The position numbers and the translations under genes are program-made. Below, in pieces: positions 11,268 through 22,191 of a stretch of DNA of 64,000 bases. The stretch comes from Tribonema minus. Lineage: Eukaryota; Sar; Xanthophyceae; Tribonematales; Tribonemataceae. The stretch spans positions 558,001 through 622,000 of the forward strand of contig JAFCMP010000279.1 of NCBI GenBank assembly GCA_017506865.1. The letters are read 5' to 3'. The notes beneath the pieces are model-generated. The model did no database searches. It saw only the letters and a program-made list of their open reading frames with translations, and was not told where the DNA came from. Position 1 is the first letter of the stretch. Each line of letters opens with the position of its first letter.

Positions 11268-14200
11268 CTAGGTGTTGCGCCCGCCGCCGCCGCGGCTAGC
11301 GCCGCCACCACTGTAGCCGCCGCGGCAACCACCGCGTCCTCCGCCGTTGCCACGCCTGCTGAATGCCGCCTGCGCCGACCTGCCGCGTTCCCCCCGTTCT
11401 GCACCCTGTACCGCCCGCGCGCATAGCTGCTTGAAGTCTTCAGCGCTGCTCGGCCGGAACTTGACCACCCACGGCTGCCGCTGGACCGCTGCGTCCCAGT
11501 TCTCAGCGCTGTAGTCGGCGTCGCACCGCGCGAACACGTGCTCAGTGCTGCCGCAGTTGAAGCATGCGCAGGTACGTCCCGGGAGAGTGTTGCAGATCTC
11601 GTAGATCGCGTACTGCACTTGGCAGCGCTGCTGCTCCTCGTGCGCGGCCGCCCTGCGCGCCTCCTTCTCAGCAGCAGCGGCGATGTTGTCGCGGTTTGGC
11701 TTGCTAGGCAATGACCTGCCTGCACCGCCGCCGCCGCCGCCGCCTCGGTTGAGCCCTTTGCCGTAGGAGACCAGGTTTGTGGGATAGACAGGGCGGTCTT
11801 CCAGGGGCGCCGTAGAGTAGTGGTCAGCGCCCTGTGCCTCCTCCGCCAGGATCGCAAGTAGATCCGCCGAGCGTGCCGTGGGCTCTAGGATGGCCTGCTT
11901 GTAGGGCCCTGAGATGTAGGGATAGTGGTGGCGTATGATCCGCTGCAGTGCGGTGACCACGATGTGGTCAAGAGACTTGTCCAGCGATGTGGCGATCTGG
12001 GCGGCGTCTGAAAACTCCACGATGAAGTATTTGAGCGCCAGCCCTTGACGCAGTGACCAGTTCATCAGGTTGGCAGCCACCGCGGTGGGCTCCTCAATCT
12101 CCAGGAACTTGGCGATTTTGGTGAAGAGCCATGAGAGTAGCGCGCCGTCGCGCAGGCCCTGCTCACTGCCCTGCATCTCCCACGAGGCTGCCTGACGGGC
12201 CAGCATGTTGAGCCGTGGGTGATCGCCGCCGCCGTCGGCTATGCAGTTTACGATGCTGTAGACCGCGGTGACGTACCACTCGCAGCCAAAGTCGTCTGCA
12301 TTGCACAGGGCAGGCCACAGCGGCCTCTGCTTCTGCCGCAGAGCGAGCGCCGCCGACCGAAACTTGCCAGGAAGCTGCCGCTGCAGAGAGGTGAGAGCAG
12401 AAATGTTTCCCTGGTCGACCTTGGTCTTAGGGAAGTGCTTCTCGTCCAGTGTGACCGCAAACCGCATGTTTGCATACCCCTCTGAGTCGAAGCCTGACAG
12501 GTCTCCCGCCCCTGCTGCCGCCACTGCTGCTGGTGCTGCTGCGGCCATGGAGGCGCGGCGCGCGCCGTCGCCACCACTGCTCGGGGCGCCGCTGCTGGAA
12601 CCACCGTCATCACCACCTTCGCCGCCACCACCATCGCCGCCGTTGCCGCCAATGCCATCGCCGCCGCGGCGCACACCACCTAGACTGGAAGTGCCGCCGC
12701 CGCCGGCGCAACTGTTGCGCGCGTGCGGCCGCTCAGACTTGGCCGCGTCCAGAGCGCGCCATTCAGCGCGTAGCTCAGCCTGTTGCGCGTCCAATGCACG
12801 CTGCTGCGCATCCCTTTCGCGCTGCCACAGCGCAGCCTGCGCGCCAAACTGTGACTGCTCGCTACGAAGCACCTGCTGCTGGTTCAGAGTCTGCTCCTGT
12901 TGAGCCCGCTCGCGCTCGCGACGCGCCGCCGCTGCCAACGCCTCTGCTTTCACGTCACGCTCACGCTGCGCCGCCACTGCCAGCGCCTCTGCATGCATCT
13001 GCTCCGCTAGGCGGCCCTGTGTGGTCTGCGTATGCGTAATCGTGTATGTAGTTGGGTGGCGTGCCTGGCGCGCCGCGCCCTCCAGCTGCGCGCGCGCATC
13101 CGACTTCAGCATGTCCATCTGGTCACGCTGCTGCGATGCCGAGTCAAGGTCAGTGCCGCGAAGGGGCACATATGGCTCTGGTGCGGCGAACATGGATTTG
13201 TAGGCAGCTGGCTGTGGTGCGGGCGCATTGACGGGTATGGTTGCCGCGAGCGATGATGATGGTGCGCCGGCCGAGAGCGCTCGCGCGGGCGCAATAGCCG
13301 CAACAGAGGGCGCCGGTGAAGCAAGCGACGCCGCAGGTAGAGCCGGAGGCCGAGGCAGAAGCGCGGAACGGGCGCTGCGCATGGAGCGTAGGTCAACGTC
13401 CTGACGGATAGCGCCACCCTCGCCAAAAGTGCGCAAGTTTCGCTCACTGAGCTCAGCGCGCGAGGTAGACTCAGGCTGCTCAAGCACGCTGCGGTGTGTG
13501 GACTCCGACGCGGGTGTGGAAGAGCGAGGCGCCCGCGCCTGGCGTAGCTCATCTACCGCCGCCGTCAGCCCGTCTGTACGGCGTGTGAGGTTCTCAACAC
13601 AGTTCATCGCAAGCTGGTGGTTGCCCTTGCCGGTCTTCATCACCTCATTGAGTTGCTGCTGCAGGACCTCAACCACCAGCTCTGCATTATCTGCGCGCGT
13701 TCCGTTGCTTTTGGCCCTAGATTCAGCCAATTCCAGACGCCTCTGGAAGTTATCCATCTCATTACGTAAAGCTGCTGCAAACTGTGCGTGCACGCGCTCC
13801 TGCTCACCTACAATGTCCTGTAGGCCGATGATCTGGTCTGTTGCTGTGGCGTACCTGTGCTGCAGGTCGCCGATCAGGCTGACGGCCATGCTAAGCGGGG
13901 CGAGAGTAAAGCCGGCTCTCAGCATCTCCCTGATTTGCTGGTTATAGTCCAGCTGCTCCTCACCCCCCCTTTCCCGCAGGCCGTCGGGTGTGGAAATGTA
14001 ACCATCATGACGGTGATCGCGGAAGCAGCTGCTGCCGCCGGTATCGACGCTGGCGGTTTCCAGGGCGTCGTTGATGGTGTTGCCGATGCCCACGGCCTCG
14101 CCATGGACAGATATATGCTCCTCGCTACGGGGCGCCCCAGCGGCCAAGCCGAGACCACCACTGGCGATGGAGCTCCTCGCCGATGTGCTAGTTGCAGACA

Positions 14201-14513
14201 ACTGGCGATCGTCTGCTGCTGCACCGACGTAGGTTGCACGAGGAGAGAGACCCAGGCCAACAAGGGCGTCCTGCCGGAGCACAGCAGGCGGCACAGTTGC
14301 GGTCGTTGTCTCGTCGCCGTGGCTAACTGGCTGCAGCGGATCCTCCGCCACAGCAGGGACAGCGAAGAGGCGGTGCCCGGCCTCTCCATTGTCGACTTCA
14401 CGCGCAGTGGTCTCAGTCTTCGCCTTCTCGGCGGACCAATTGCCTAGGAGTGGCGAACCTCGGTCGGCAAGAGACGTGCGCGTGCCATGCGGGCGCTCTC
14501 TGTTAATCGGCAT
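11268..14513 (-). CDS. gag: gag frame of the Gypsy element
   Basis: A long open frame (about 1080 residues) at the 5' end of the element. The N-terminal half contains heptad-rich, probably coiled-coil stretches (LQDIVGEQERVHAQFAAAL and neighbours) and an Arg/Glu/Ala-rich helical region. The C-terminal part has a zinc knuckle, CFNCGSTEHVFARC (C-x2-C-x4-H-x4-C, near 11540-11575), and an RGG-rich tail. By family knowledge it makes the nucleocapsid/particle protein that packages the RNA. It is longer than usual for Gypsy gag. It lies just upstream of the pol frame; the family commonly links the two by recoding. Confidence 0.85.
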   Translation of the reverse strand: MPINRERPHGTRTSLADRGSPLLGNWSAEKAKTETTAREVDNGEAGHRLFAVPAVAEDPLQPVSHGDETTTATVPPAVLRQDALVGLGLSPRATYVGAAADDRQLSATSTSARSSIASGGLGLAAGAPRSEEHISVHGEAVGIGNTINDALETASVDTGGSSCFRDHRHDGYISTPDGLRERGGEEQLDYNQQIREMLRAGFTLAPLSMAVSLIGDLQHRYATATDQIIGLQDIVGEQERVHAQFAAALRNEMDNFQRRLELAESRAKSNGTRADNAELVVEVLQQQLNEVMKTGKGNHQLAMNCVENLTRRTDGLTAAVDELRQARAPRSSTPASESTHRSVLEQPESTSRAELSERNLRTFGEGGAIRQDVDLRSMRSARSALLPRPPALPAASLASPAPSVAAIAPARALSAGAPSSSLAATIPVNAPAPQPAAYKSMFAAPEPYVPLRGTDLDSASQQRDQMDMLKSDARAQLEGAARQARHPTTYTITHTQTTQGRLAEQMHAEALAVAAQRERDVKAEALAAAARRERERAQQEQTLNQQQVLRSEQSQFGAQAALWQRERDAQQRALDAQQAELRAEWRALDAAKSERPHARNSCAGGGGTSSLGGVRRGGDGIGGNGGDGGGGEGGDDGGSSSGAPSSGGDGARRASMAAAAPAAVAAAGAGDLSGFDSEGYANMRFAVTLDEKHFPKTKVDQGNISALTSLQRQLPGKFRSAALALRQKQRPLWPALCNADDFGCEWYVTAVYSIVNCIADGGGDHPRLNMLARQAASWEMQGSEQGLRDGALLSWLFTKIAKFLEIEEPTAVAANLMNWSLRQGLALKYFIVEFSDAAQIATSLDKSLDHIVVTALQRIIRHHYPYISGPYKQAILEPTARSADLLAILAEEAQGADHYSTAPLEDRPVYPTNLVSYGKGLNRGGGGGGGAGRSLPSKPNRDNIAAAAEKEARRAAAHEEQQRCQVQYAIYEICNTLPGRTCACFNCGSTEHVFARCDADYSAENWDAAVQRQPWVVKFRPSSAEDFKQLCARAVQGAERGERGRSAQAAFSRRGNGGGRGGCRGGYSGGGASRGGGGRNT

Positions 14514-14554
14514 GCTGTCGCTACAGCAGTAACTGACGGTCTAATGGAAGGCCG

Positions 14555-14572
14555 CTTTCGTACCGGGAACCA
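14555..14572 (-). other. Primer-binding-type site of the LTR element
   Basis: Two bases inside the 5' LTR the element-sense strand reads TGGTTCCCGGTACGAAAG. The leading TGG is what a site complementary to a tRNA 3' CCA end requires. The primer tRNA is not identified. Confidence 0.5.
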
Positions 14573-14574
14573 AC

Positions 14575-14663
14575 TGTGGTGCTCCTGGCTTTACCACTGA
14601 GCTAAAAAGCTTGTGCACACTTGGCAGGGTAGCCGTCCCCTTCTGGGGTGCCAGGATACCACA
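14575..14663 (-). repeat. 5' LTR (89 bp)
   Basis: Identical to 2264-2352. It has TG...CA ends within a longer imperfect terminal inversion (TGTGGTATCCTGGC against GCCAGGAGCACCACA). In element sense it contains TTTAGCTCAGTGGTAAAGC, which matches the D-arm/box A of a tRNA gene. Eighty-nine bases is very short for the LTR of a 12-kb Gypsy element. Confidence 0.85.
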
Positions 14664-15163
14664 GCGTAGAAAGGGGGGGTGGACGTGGGTCATGTGGTGC
14701 GATATAAAAAGGAGGACGCATTTAACATCCAGCATGAACAATGAGTGCTTGCACTTCGCTCTTGTTGTGATTACTGCCGGGCCACCTCGCCTCCATATAC
14801 CGTCACCGACGTTTTCAGGGTCACGCTTGAAGTTGGCCAGTGTTTTAGGCCAGAGCGGACCCCTGTAAGCCACCGCCAGGCTCTGTAAAAGCCGAGACAG
14901 CTGCTATGCTACTATTGCTGCTTGTTACTACTCGAAAGCAGCGTTTCTGCGGCTTCAGCTTTTTGCTGCTAGCAGCAGCAAGGGAGCATCGCGCTCACGC
15001 TGCATCTATGCGGCGAAGCGACTACAGCATGCAAAAAGGGGGGGGGGGGGGGGGGGGTGAACGTACTTTAGTGCGGGTCAAGAAAGAATGACTTCGATTT
15101 ATGTTGCTTTGATAAAAACTAATAATAAAGCGTCAAGTGGCCTTAATTATCGACAAGACGGTA

Positions 15164-15856
15164 CTGTGGAGACACTCTAGTCAGGCATCTAGTCTAACGA
15201 GGGCTGTGGCATATCAATAAAACAATGATGTACGCATGCTGGGGAGATACACCTCATGGGCTAGCCATGCTCAACACAGGTGCGCAGCCATGCTCAACAC
15301 AGCAGGAACGTATAGGCAACCTGCCCAACTTTCTGCAGATCTCACCAGCGTGGATGTTACGGCTACGACAAATAGGCACATGCTGCAATCTGATGCACTG
15401 CAGTCTGATGCACTGGAAGTAATATTTGAGGGGGGGTAGACAAAACAGAAAACGCACGCAAATGACCTACTTCAAGTTCATGTTGATTATCAGGACTTAG
15501 GTCATTTCAACAACCCCAACTTCCACTGATGCTCATTCAACTTCAGATATATCTTGAATTTTAACACCTTCTGAACTTTTGAAAGAGCAATACCGATATG
15601 CTCTACTTCGGCAAGCCTACCACTACAGTACAAAGTTATGGTGACTTCAACATGATACAGATACTTCAACATGATGCAGATACTTCAACTGGAAGTGCGT
15701 TGTTTGGGCTGATCAGTATTGTTGGCTGTAACCCATGTCCGACTGAGTCGCTTTCTGGCATCCGGGGTCGCTTTCATGCCAATTGAGTCCTGGCCGCCCC
15801 AACCGCAACATCCCTGCATTCATCCATTACAATGCCACTTGCCCATCCCCTATCAG
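15164..15856. other. Intergenic or intronic stretch, no gene seen
   Basis: AT-richer sequence between the MITE and the ankyrin-like exon. It contains a direct repeat (atgctcaacacag at about 15268 and 15291) and short G runs. No exon can be supported. Confidence 0.5.
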
Positions 15857-17203
15857 AACGCTGGTCTGCTGCGGCTGCTTGAGGAGAGCCCAACTGCAAG
15901 GCGGGTGGTGGGCAAAGCGCAGCTGTCGTGCGGCCTGATTCGAGATGCGGTGACAGCAGGACTGCCGCTGGATGGCCACACGCTGGTCGGCGCTGCGGAG
16001 CGCGGCTGCGAGGCAGCGCTCAAATAGTGGCACACGTTGCTGTCAGAGAGCCCTTGGTGGCTCGCACAGAAGGCTTGGGTGCTGCCGGTGATGGCGCTGC
16101 GCGCGTTGGACGCCAAGGAGCGCCCATCGGTGCTGGCAGTACTGCGGTGGGTGTTCAGGACTGCTACATGGCAGGTCGGCGGTTCCACAAGCGAGGTGCA
16201 GTTGCCACCGCTGCTGCTCACGGTGCTGGCCTTCAAGTGTGCGGCAATTGGTGACTTCAATACGTTTCACTGGCTGCACGCAGACGGTCAGCAGCTGACG
16301 AAGCAGGATATACATGCGCAAGTCCCAGTAGCAGACGCCAACGCCTTCAGACAGGCGATGGGTCCGCTTGGCGCTGTCAACGCCTTCGCTCCGGCGATGA
16401 GCTCGTCTGGCACTGTGCACACAGACCTGTTGTACTTTATGCGGAAGAGGCATGACGCCGTCTCGCACACCTTCATGGATATCGCCATCAGCTGTGGGCA
16501 GCAGGAGTTTGTCACATTGCTCAGCCGCTCTGACGTCAGCGCTCCACTGTCGACCTTCACGCACCTCAGCGCAGCAGTTGCTGCTGCCAGCAATAGCTTC
16601 AGCCTGCTGCAGTGGCTCCATGCGCACCCCGGTTGCACATTCAACAACCATCAGGTCACTGACCAATTTCTGATGACGCATATTCATCCACGGCATTTGT
16701 CGGGGACTGCAGCCATGGAACAAAACACCCTAGAGCTGAAGTGGCTGCGCGACATCGGCGCGTTCCAAGCCGTGACGCAGACGGATCTGACGCACTTGGT
16801 CATTATGACCGCAAAGGCTCACGCAGCCTGGCCACGTGGGGTTTACGTGGTCAAGCTCAAGTGGCTGCTGGGTGAGATGGGCGCCGAGTGGCCCGACGGT
16901 GGTGCAGCGCGCATCGTGCGTGCCGTGGCTCACGAGCATCGGGCCCCGGATCCACGCTCCGTGGTGTGCCTGGTGTCAGAGCTTGGCTGCCCATGGGGGC
17001 CGTGGACGTCAGCGGAGTGCGAAATCATGCGTAGTAACGCCGAGCGGATGCGTAGTAACGCCGAGTGGCTCATCGCGTCACCGAGTGAGCGTGCAGAGTT
17101 AATGCGGCGGCTGCATGAGCTGGGTTGCCCGTGCGCGTGCGCGCGGCCCGACGGCGGCGGCGACAACGGTGCTGCTGCTGCGCACGGCGGAGGGGGCGCT
17201 TGA
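15857..17203 (+). CDS. Ankyrin-like repeat protein, interrupted by one in-frame TAG
   Basis: An open frame starts after an acceptor-like tatcag at 15856 (first residues NAGLLRLLEESPTARR), meets a TAG at 16025-16027, and continues in the same frame to a TGA at 17201-17203. From the next ATG (16037) it encodes 388 residues. Degenerate ankyrin-type helix-turn-helix units are visible: FKCAAIGDFNTFHWLHADG, DIAISCGQQEFVTLLSRSD, AAASNSFSLLQWLHAHPG, LELKWLRDIGAF, VKLKWLLGEMGAEWP and LMRRLHELGCPC. This LKWL...GCPW style is common in expanded protist ankyrin families. Near 17028-17063 an 18-bp unit (RSNAEM) is doubled, and the C-terminus is Gly/Ala-rich. The single TAG in otherwise conserved-looking frame means a recent pseudogene, a stop removed by splicing, or readthrough. 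The true first exon is not found. Confidence 0.65.
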
Positions 17204-18829
17204 CACGTCGGCGGGCGCTTGAAGTTACCGCGTGCGAGTGCACGCTCATGCGGAAGCCGCAACCGATGATGCTGCGACTCGGGGGTAGGGTGAGTTCAGT
17301 GGACGGTCGTCAAACATCATCAGCAGCTGCTGAGGTCACCATCAACATCCGTCGGCTTCCTCCTCATGCCCCAAACGGTATTCTTACAGGATTCTCGAGG
17401 CAGCGGCTTCAGGGGTTTTGACGGGCTACAGGCACTACACAGAGGAGTCACAAGTGCTTGGCACAAGTATTTGAAGTCGGTCAGCGCGCGTCAGTCGGGC
17501 ACCGGCGAGTCAGGTTCAACCGAGTCGCGCGAGCATAGCCCTGTGCAGCATGTAGTCTACACCATTTGTGTGTTATGTCTCTGCGGTGGCGTGCACGCAC
17601 TCAATTCCGCATTGCCGATTGCCGGGTCACGGCGAGGCAGTGCATGCAGCATGGTGTTTTGTGATGCATGGTTTGCTGTGTTGAGTGTACCTTTGCGGCG
17701 AGCTGCCGCGCTGTCATTTCAGCTAGTGCTTCCATGTGTGCGCGAGCTCAGTCAATGTCTACATTGTCTTTGCAGCAACACCTGCGGCTTGCATGCATGC
17801 CGTTGCATATGGCAGCAGTTGGGTGCTTTTTGTTGTCTGGCTAATGACCTGCACGTGGCTTCAATGGCTCAATGGCTCCCTGCCATGACCAGCACTGCGG
17901 ACTTCTGCTGGCTGTGCACAGCATCCTTTGCAGCATTGCTTTATAGGCGCTGTGCTGTGCCTGTGCTTTGCCTGCAAAATGTTTGCGGTGGCATCCCTGC
18001 TTGCTGTAAGTTGTGACTTGATTTGCGACACTGCTCATCTCATTCGCCATGTTCGCACAATGGTCATCTGGCTCATGTGCTGCTCGCACATGCGTACGTA
18101 TACTCTAGAGTATAGTCCATTCGACAGGGCTGGGCTGACCACCGCCACCAACAAAGTCTTCACTGCCTTATGATGACAAAGGTAATGTCACTGTTGATTC
18201 GCCACATCTCGAGACCCATACATGCACCAAACAGTCTTTTGCAGATCATGATCACCGGCTCCACTGGCTGTACTTGATATTATGATGCTTGCTTGTTAAA
18301 AAAACACTTGCAAGTCATGGGACTTGAAAGAGTGTAAGGCCGCCAGGCTGATGTTGTCTTGAAGAATTGTGATGTGGGTCTATGCTGAAATATGTGAAGA
18401 GAGAAATGCCGCATGGCGGATACAATTAGCATGTTGAGCATGGTGAAGACTTGCAACAAGCTGACAGGTTGGGCTCTTTCACACACTTGAATAAGAATAA
18501 CAAAAACTGCATGTCAACGTCACCAATGACACAGTAATTTGAAGCTGATGGACGAATAGCAATGCACTCTTCCAATGCGATTGCAATATTTATGCTGTGA
18601 CGCAGAGTCGCGGCACTGCAGGTGCTGCACAGATTACTGCCACGCTTGCTGCCACTGGCATTGTCTGAAAGCCTGGTCAGTATGTACATGAGTGCATATG
18701 CAAATGCGCTGCACATGCAGTACAGCGGTCAAGCTGTCGCCTGCTGTACAGTACCTGCTGAATACACAAGCAAGTAAACGTGCAAGGGTGGGCACACAAG
18801 GAGCAGCCAACCTGCCAGTCACTATGAGC
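17204..18829. other. Non-coding stretch, nothing recognised
   Basis: Downstream of the ankyrin-like gene. A modest open frame at 17366-18016 reads as Cys/Leu-rich low-complexity translation without recognisable domains. No RNA gene or mobile element is evident. Confidence 0.4.
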
Positions 18830-19570
18830 ACAACGCCTACTGCCACATTGGTCAGGATCATAAGAGCTTTCTCACAGTCACAGGTGCTGCTGCAAAGTCT
18901 GCTGGCGCAATTATGCCCTTCTGCTTATAAATGAAGGCCAGCTGGTGGGGCCATCCTGAACAGCAGTAGAAATGATCAATCAAGTTACTGGTGCATATAC
19001 TGCGCTTTTACTTCCAGTTTAGCAAATTCACTTGCCAACACACTGCCTCATCACGCCTTTTGCTCTTCAAGCAGCAGAGCAGCACAAAGAGAAAGCACAA
19101 ACCGCAACAATATCCAGTGAGCGCAATGGCGTGCCATGTACTTGTGGACTTGTATTTATGTGTTGAATGCAGCATCTGACCAAAAGGCCAGAGATCTTGA
19201 CCTCTCCAAATGCAGGTTTGATATAATGCCTGTAGACAACTGTACAGTTCTAGCTGATAGACATATTTCCTGGGGGGGGGAACTCCCGCCCTCTGTACAA
19301 GAAAGCGCCATAATACAGCTTCCATATGCGAGCCCTGCAAGTGCCTGCGGGTCTAGTTTGATGTATGATACCGCCAAGTCTGATACCCCTCCGCCAACTG
19401 TGATCCGACCTTGTGTTTTTGTCTGTGGTTGTGTTGACGCTGCTCGAAGACGCGTAGCGCTGCTTTGATCCAATGCTGCATCACTAGTGCTGCAGACAAC
19501 AAGATGCAAACAGCATGCGTATGAGCAAAGAGGAAGGTGGCGACGCATGGCATGCGTTTGCCCCAGCCTT
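18830..19570. repeat. Segmental duplication, copy 2
   Basis: Diverged direct copy of 1-780 (see that entry). After about 19570 the similarity ends and the sequence leads into the intergenic region before the dehydrin-like cluster. Confidence 0.75.
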
Positions 19571-20147
19571 GACAATATTAAGCTGCCTCGGAGTGACAAA
19601 GGCAAAGCAGCACAGATGAAAACTCATGTGAAGACTAGAGTCGTTGAGCGCTAGTCATGCCGATGCCATCAATACAAGGTGACATAATGAGATGGCGATA
19701 GCGACATGTACAAATAGCTGTAGTGAAACACATAGACTGACATGCTGCTGAAGCGACTGTGAAGCAACCGACGGTGTGCATGTGCATGCATATTGATGGT
19801 GCACCAGCAGTTGCAGCGATTTGAGCCAGAATCCTACTGCGCGGTAGCAGCATAGCATCGTTGCATGTCAGCAGCACAAGCAGGCACATTCGCTGACTCA
19901 TCACACGTTGCGCTACGACTGTTCAGTTGCCTGGCTCAGTTTAAGAAAATAAGAGTATGTCATAATGTTGAGCACTGCCAGCCAACAGCAGCAGTACATG
20001 GCCATCGCACTTAAAATATCATCTTGCAACCATATCAAGCGCAGCTGTCAGCAAACGCATACGCATCTGGGTTACTCACAACAGGCTTTAAAAGCTTGTT
20101 GCCAAGTGACAAATGAGATTACACGTGCCACAGCAGAGGCGACTCAC

Positions 20148-22191
20148 GTGCGCGCCGCCAGCGCTGTCGCCGCTGGACACCTTGGCGGGCAGGTGGTCTT
20201 TCATGCGCCCCAGCAGGGACGTGTGCGGCTTCTTGGGCTTGTAGCCCTGCGCGCGCAGCAGCGGGAGCGGCGGCGCAACCACCAGTCACAATCAAGGCCT
20301 CAGCATCATACATGGAAACGAATCGAAATATCGTAGAGCTTCAGATGACAAGGAGTGGTTAGCCGCAAGTGCCTCTCACCAATAACCGTTGTCGCCGCTG
20401 CCACAAGTTGCATTCCTGATGCAGGTTACGCGCTCGAGATCTGCATGCCTGCCAAGGGGAGTCATCGGCACGTGTGCCTGCAGGCGATTGGCGCAGCCCT
20501 ACGTAGACCTCACGCAGAAATATGAGGAGCGCTGCGCATGTCGCAGCGAGCAGCAACACAACCGAACTGCTTAGTGTGTGTGTGTTGAGTGGCGCTGCAT
20601 TCACGTCGCAGACAGCGGTGTGTCCTTGACGCAATGCGCAATGCCGCTGCGTTCAGTCAGCCGCAACGCTGTGCCATGTGCTAAGTGATAATCCCTCAAC
20701 AAAAAGCACTAATCGGCGTGAAACGCTCAATGCACGGATCAAGCACGGCGCTCGTCATCTGCAACGGTATGGAGCGTCCGCTGTCGCGATCGTACAGTGC
20801 GCGGTGGCCCCAGCGCGCACTCATATTTTCAGCTGAGTATACTACATGGCCTCATGATCTTGAAGCACGTGCAGAATGTCGTTGCGCCAACAACTGCATA
20901 CCTTGATGCCTGCATAAGGGTCTCACCGCATGTACGCTTCTCTGCACCCAGACTCTACTGCGTGGATCTGCCCAAACGCGATCATGCTGATGATGTTGAC
21001 CCTCCTGATGGTGATGATGTTGCCTACGTGAAGTGCACGCAAGACTGCAGTGTGCTCAGGACTAGGGATCGTGGAGCTGCGCCTGCCTGGATCTGCACAG
21101 TTCACGCTTCGTTTGTCAATGCAGTGAAATTCATTGAGTCAAACCTGACCGCTTTTGCATGCGTTCAATCTGACTTGGCGTTACAGGGCAACGCAGTGAG
21201 ATTCACGAGACAAACCTCACCGGCTTCTACATGCGCTCAACCTGCATTGACGTTGCAGGGCAATGCAGTGAGGTTCACGAGACAAAACTCACCGGCTTCT
21301 ACAGGCGCTCAACCTGACTTCAAGTGACTTGACATTACCAGGCAACGCAGTGAGCGTCACAAGTCAAACCGCACCGGCTGCTGCATGCGCTCAATCTGAC
21401 TTGACGTCACCGGGCAATGCAGTGATTTTCATTGAGTCAAACCTCACCGGCTTCCGCATGCGCTCAACTTAACTTGACGTCACCGGGCATGCGCTCAATT
21501 TGAGTTGACGTCACCGGGCAACGCAGTGGTTTTCATTGAATCAAACCTCACCGGCTTCTGCATGCGCTCGATCTGGCGGTGCATGCGCTCCTCCTTGCTG
21601 AGGCGTGCGCGCCTATGCGCCTTGCGCGTGTGCAGGTTGTCATCGCTGGAGCTGGATGAGCTGTCGGAGTTGCCGCTGCCTCCCATTGTCTGCAAAGTAG
21701 GTTGCATAAGTAGCATGGTCTGGCAGCTTATCAGTGACCGAGGATCATGAAATGAGCATGTCCTGCTGCAGCACAGTATAGCTTGCATACAACCCCATGA
21801 AATCAGCTTGCAACAAAAATAGTGACACTACTGTAAAAAAAGTTGGACAACAAGGGCCTCTGCTGCATCAGTACACATCAGCCGCGGCTTGGATGCATGC
21901 TCTGCTCGAGCAGGGGCTAATTCGCTTGAAATGGAACAGCACCTGCCAAACCACGTTGCACTCTGGAAAGGTGTGTCAAGCTTCAGCCAGCGACAATCCA
22001 GGCTTGAGCGAGTAACACTGCACGAAAATCATACACATATCCATCAGTGAGCTCAGTGCGAACAGATCTGCAGAGCTACTCAGGTTTGCTGTTCCGAGGT
22101 GATGTCACAGCAGTGTCTGCAGCCCAAAAACAGCGCTCGTGACTCTGATGTCGAGTGCGCACCTGCGCGAGTCATTGTCACTTACGTGCAT
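20148..22191 (-). CDS. Dehydrin-like protein 3 (three exons; last exon not found)
   Basis: Exons on the minus strand are 22191-22186 (ATGCAC), 21689-21552 and 20246-20148, all phase 0 with GT-AG introns. The product begins MHTMGGSGNSDSSSSSSDD, then a basic-acidic stretch (RKAHRRARLSKEERMHRQ, ERMQKP), then GYKPKKPHTSLLGRMKDHLP. The Ser run followed by an acid pair resembles a dehydrin S-segment. The last part is a degenerate K-segment (canonical KKGIMDKIKEKLPG). Dehydrins are disordered, hydrophilic stress proteins that bind membranes and water. The frame runs to a clean donor at 20147, so a terminal exon is expected downstream; I could not identify it. It is the most diverged of three tandem paralogues, and its exon 2 donor end is amplified in a minisatellite. 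Confidence 0.65.
21112..21560. repeat. Minisatellite made of an exon 2/intron 2 junction
   Basis: About six units of roughly 75 bp, some truncated, each repeat the 3' end of the dehydrin-like exon 2 (minus strand GCATGCAGAAGCCG) plus its splice donor and the following intron bases. The intact exon end is at 21552. The other units, at lower coordinates, lie in intron 2 and carry pseudo-donors such as GCCGgtgagg. Confidence 0.8.

Larger units (their letters stand above)
2264..14663 (-). mobile_element. Ty3/Gypsy LTR retrotransposon (chromovirus type) carrying a DNA methyltransferase domain
   Basis: This is a 12.4-kb element on the minus strand. It is bounded by two identical 89-bp LTRs that start TGTGGT and end ACCACA, and flanked on both sides by gcgt (2260-2263 and 14664-14667), a probable 4-bp target duplication. 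Element-sense order is 5' LTR, primer-binding-type site, gag frame, pol frame (protease, cytosine methyltransferase, reverse transcriptase, RNase H, integrase, chromodomain-like), a 3' non-coding region of about 0.7 kb, a purine tract and the 3' LTR. The domain order is otherwise that of Ty3/Gypsy chromoviruses. It looks whole, with gag and pol in two long open frames, and 89/89 LTR identity implies a young insertion, although such short LTRs give little age resolution. It interrupts a MITE. Confidence 0.9.
2211..15163. mobile_element. MITE-like Tc1/mariner-type DNA transposon, split by a nested LTR element
   Basis: Inverted repeats of about 34 bp lie at 2213-2246 and 15128-15161. The left begins CCGTCTTTATCGACAATTAA and the right is its near reverse complement with a few differences. 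Both outer ends abut a TA (2211-2212 and 15162-15163), as expected for Tc1/mariner-type target duplications. Removing the 12.4-kb retrotransposon leaves about 550 bp with no long coding frame, so it is a non-autonomous MITE. It holds a poly(G) run at about 15036-15058. Superfamily assignment rests only on the TA flanks and is tentative. Confidence 0.6.

Noticed and set aside
20379-20396. Micro-exon in intron 2 of dehydrin-like gene 3
   Set aside because: It has acceptor and donor signals, but no counterpart in the other two paralogues and no sensible peptide.
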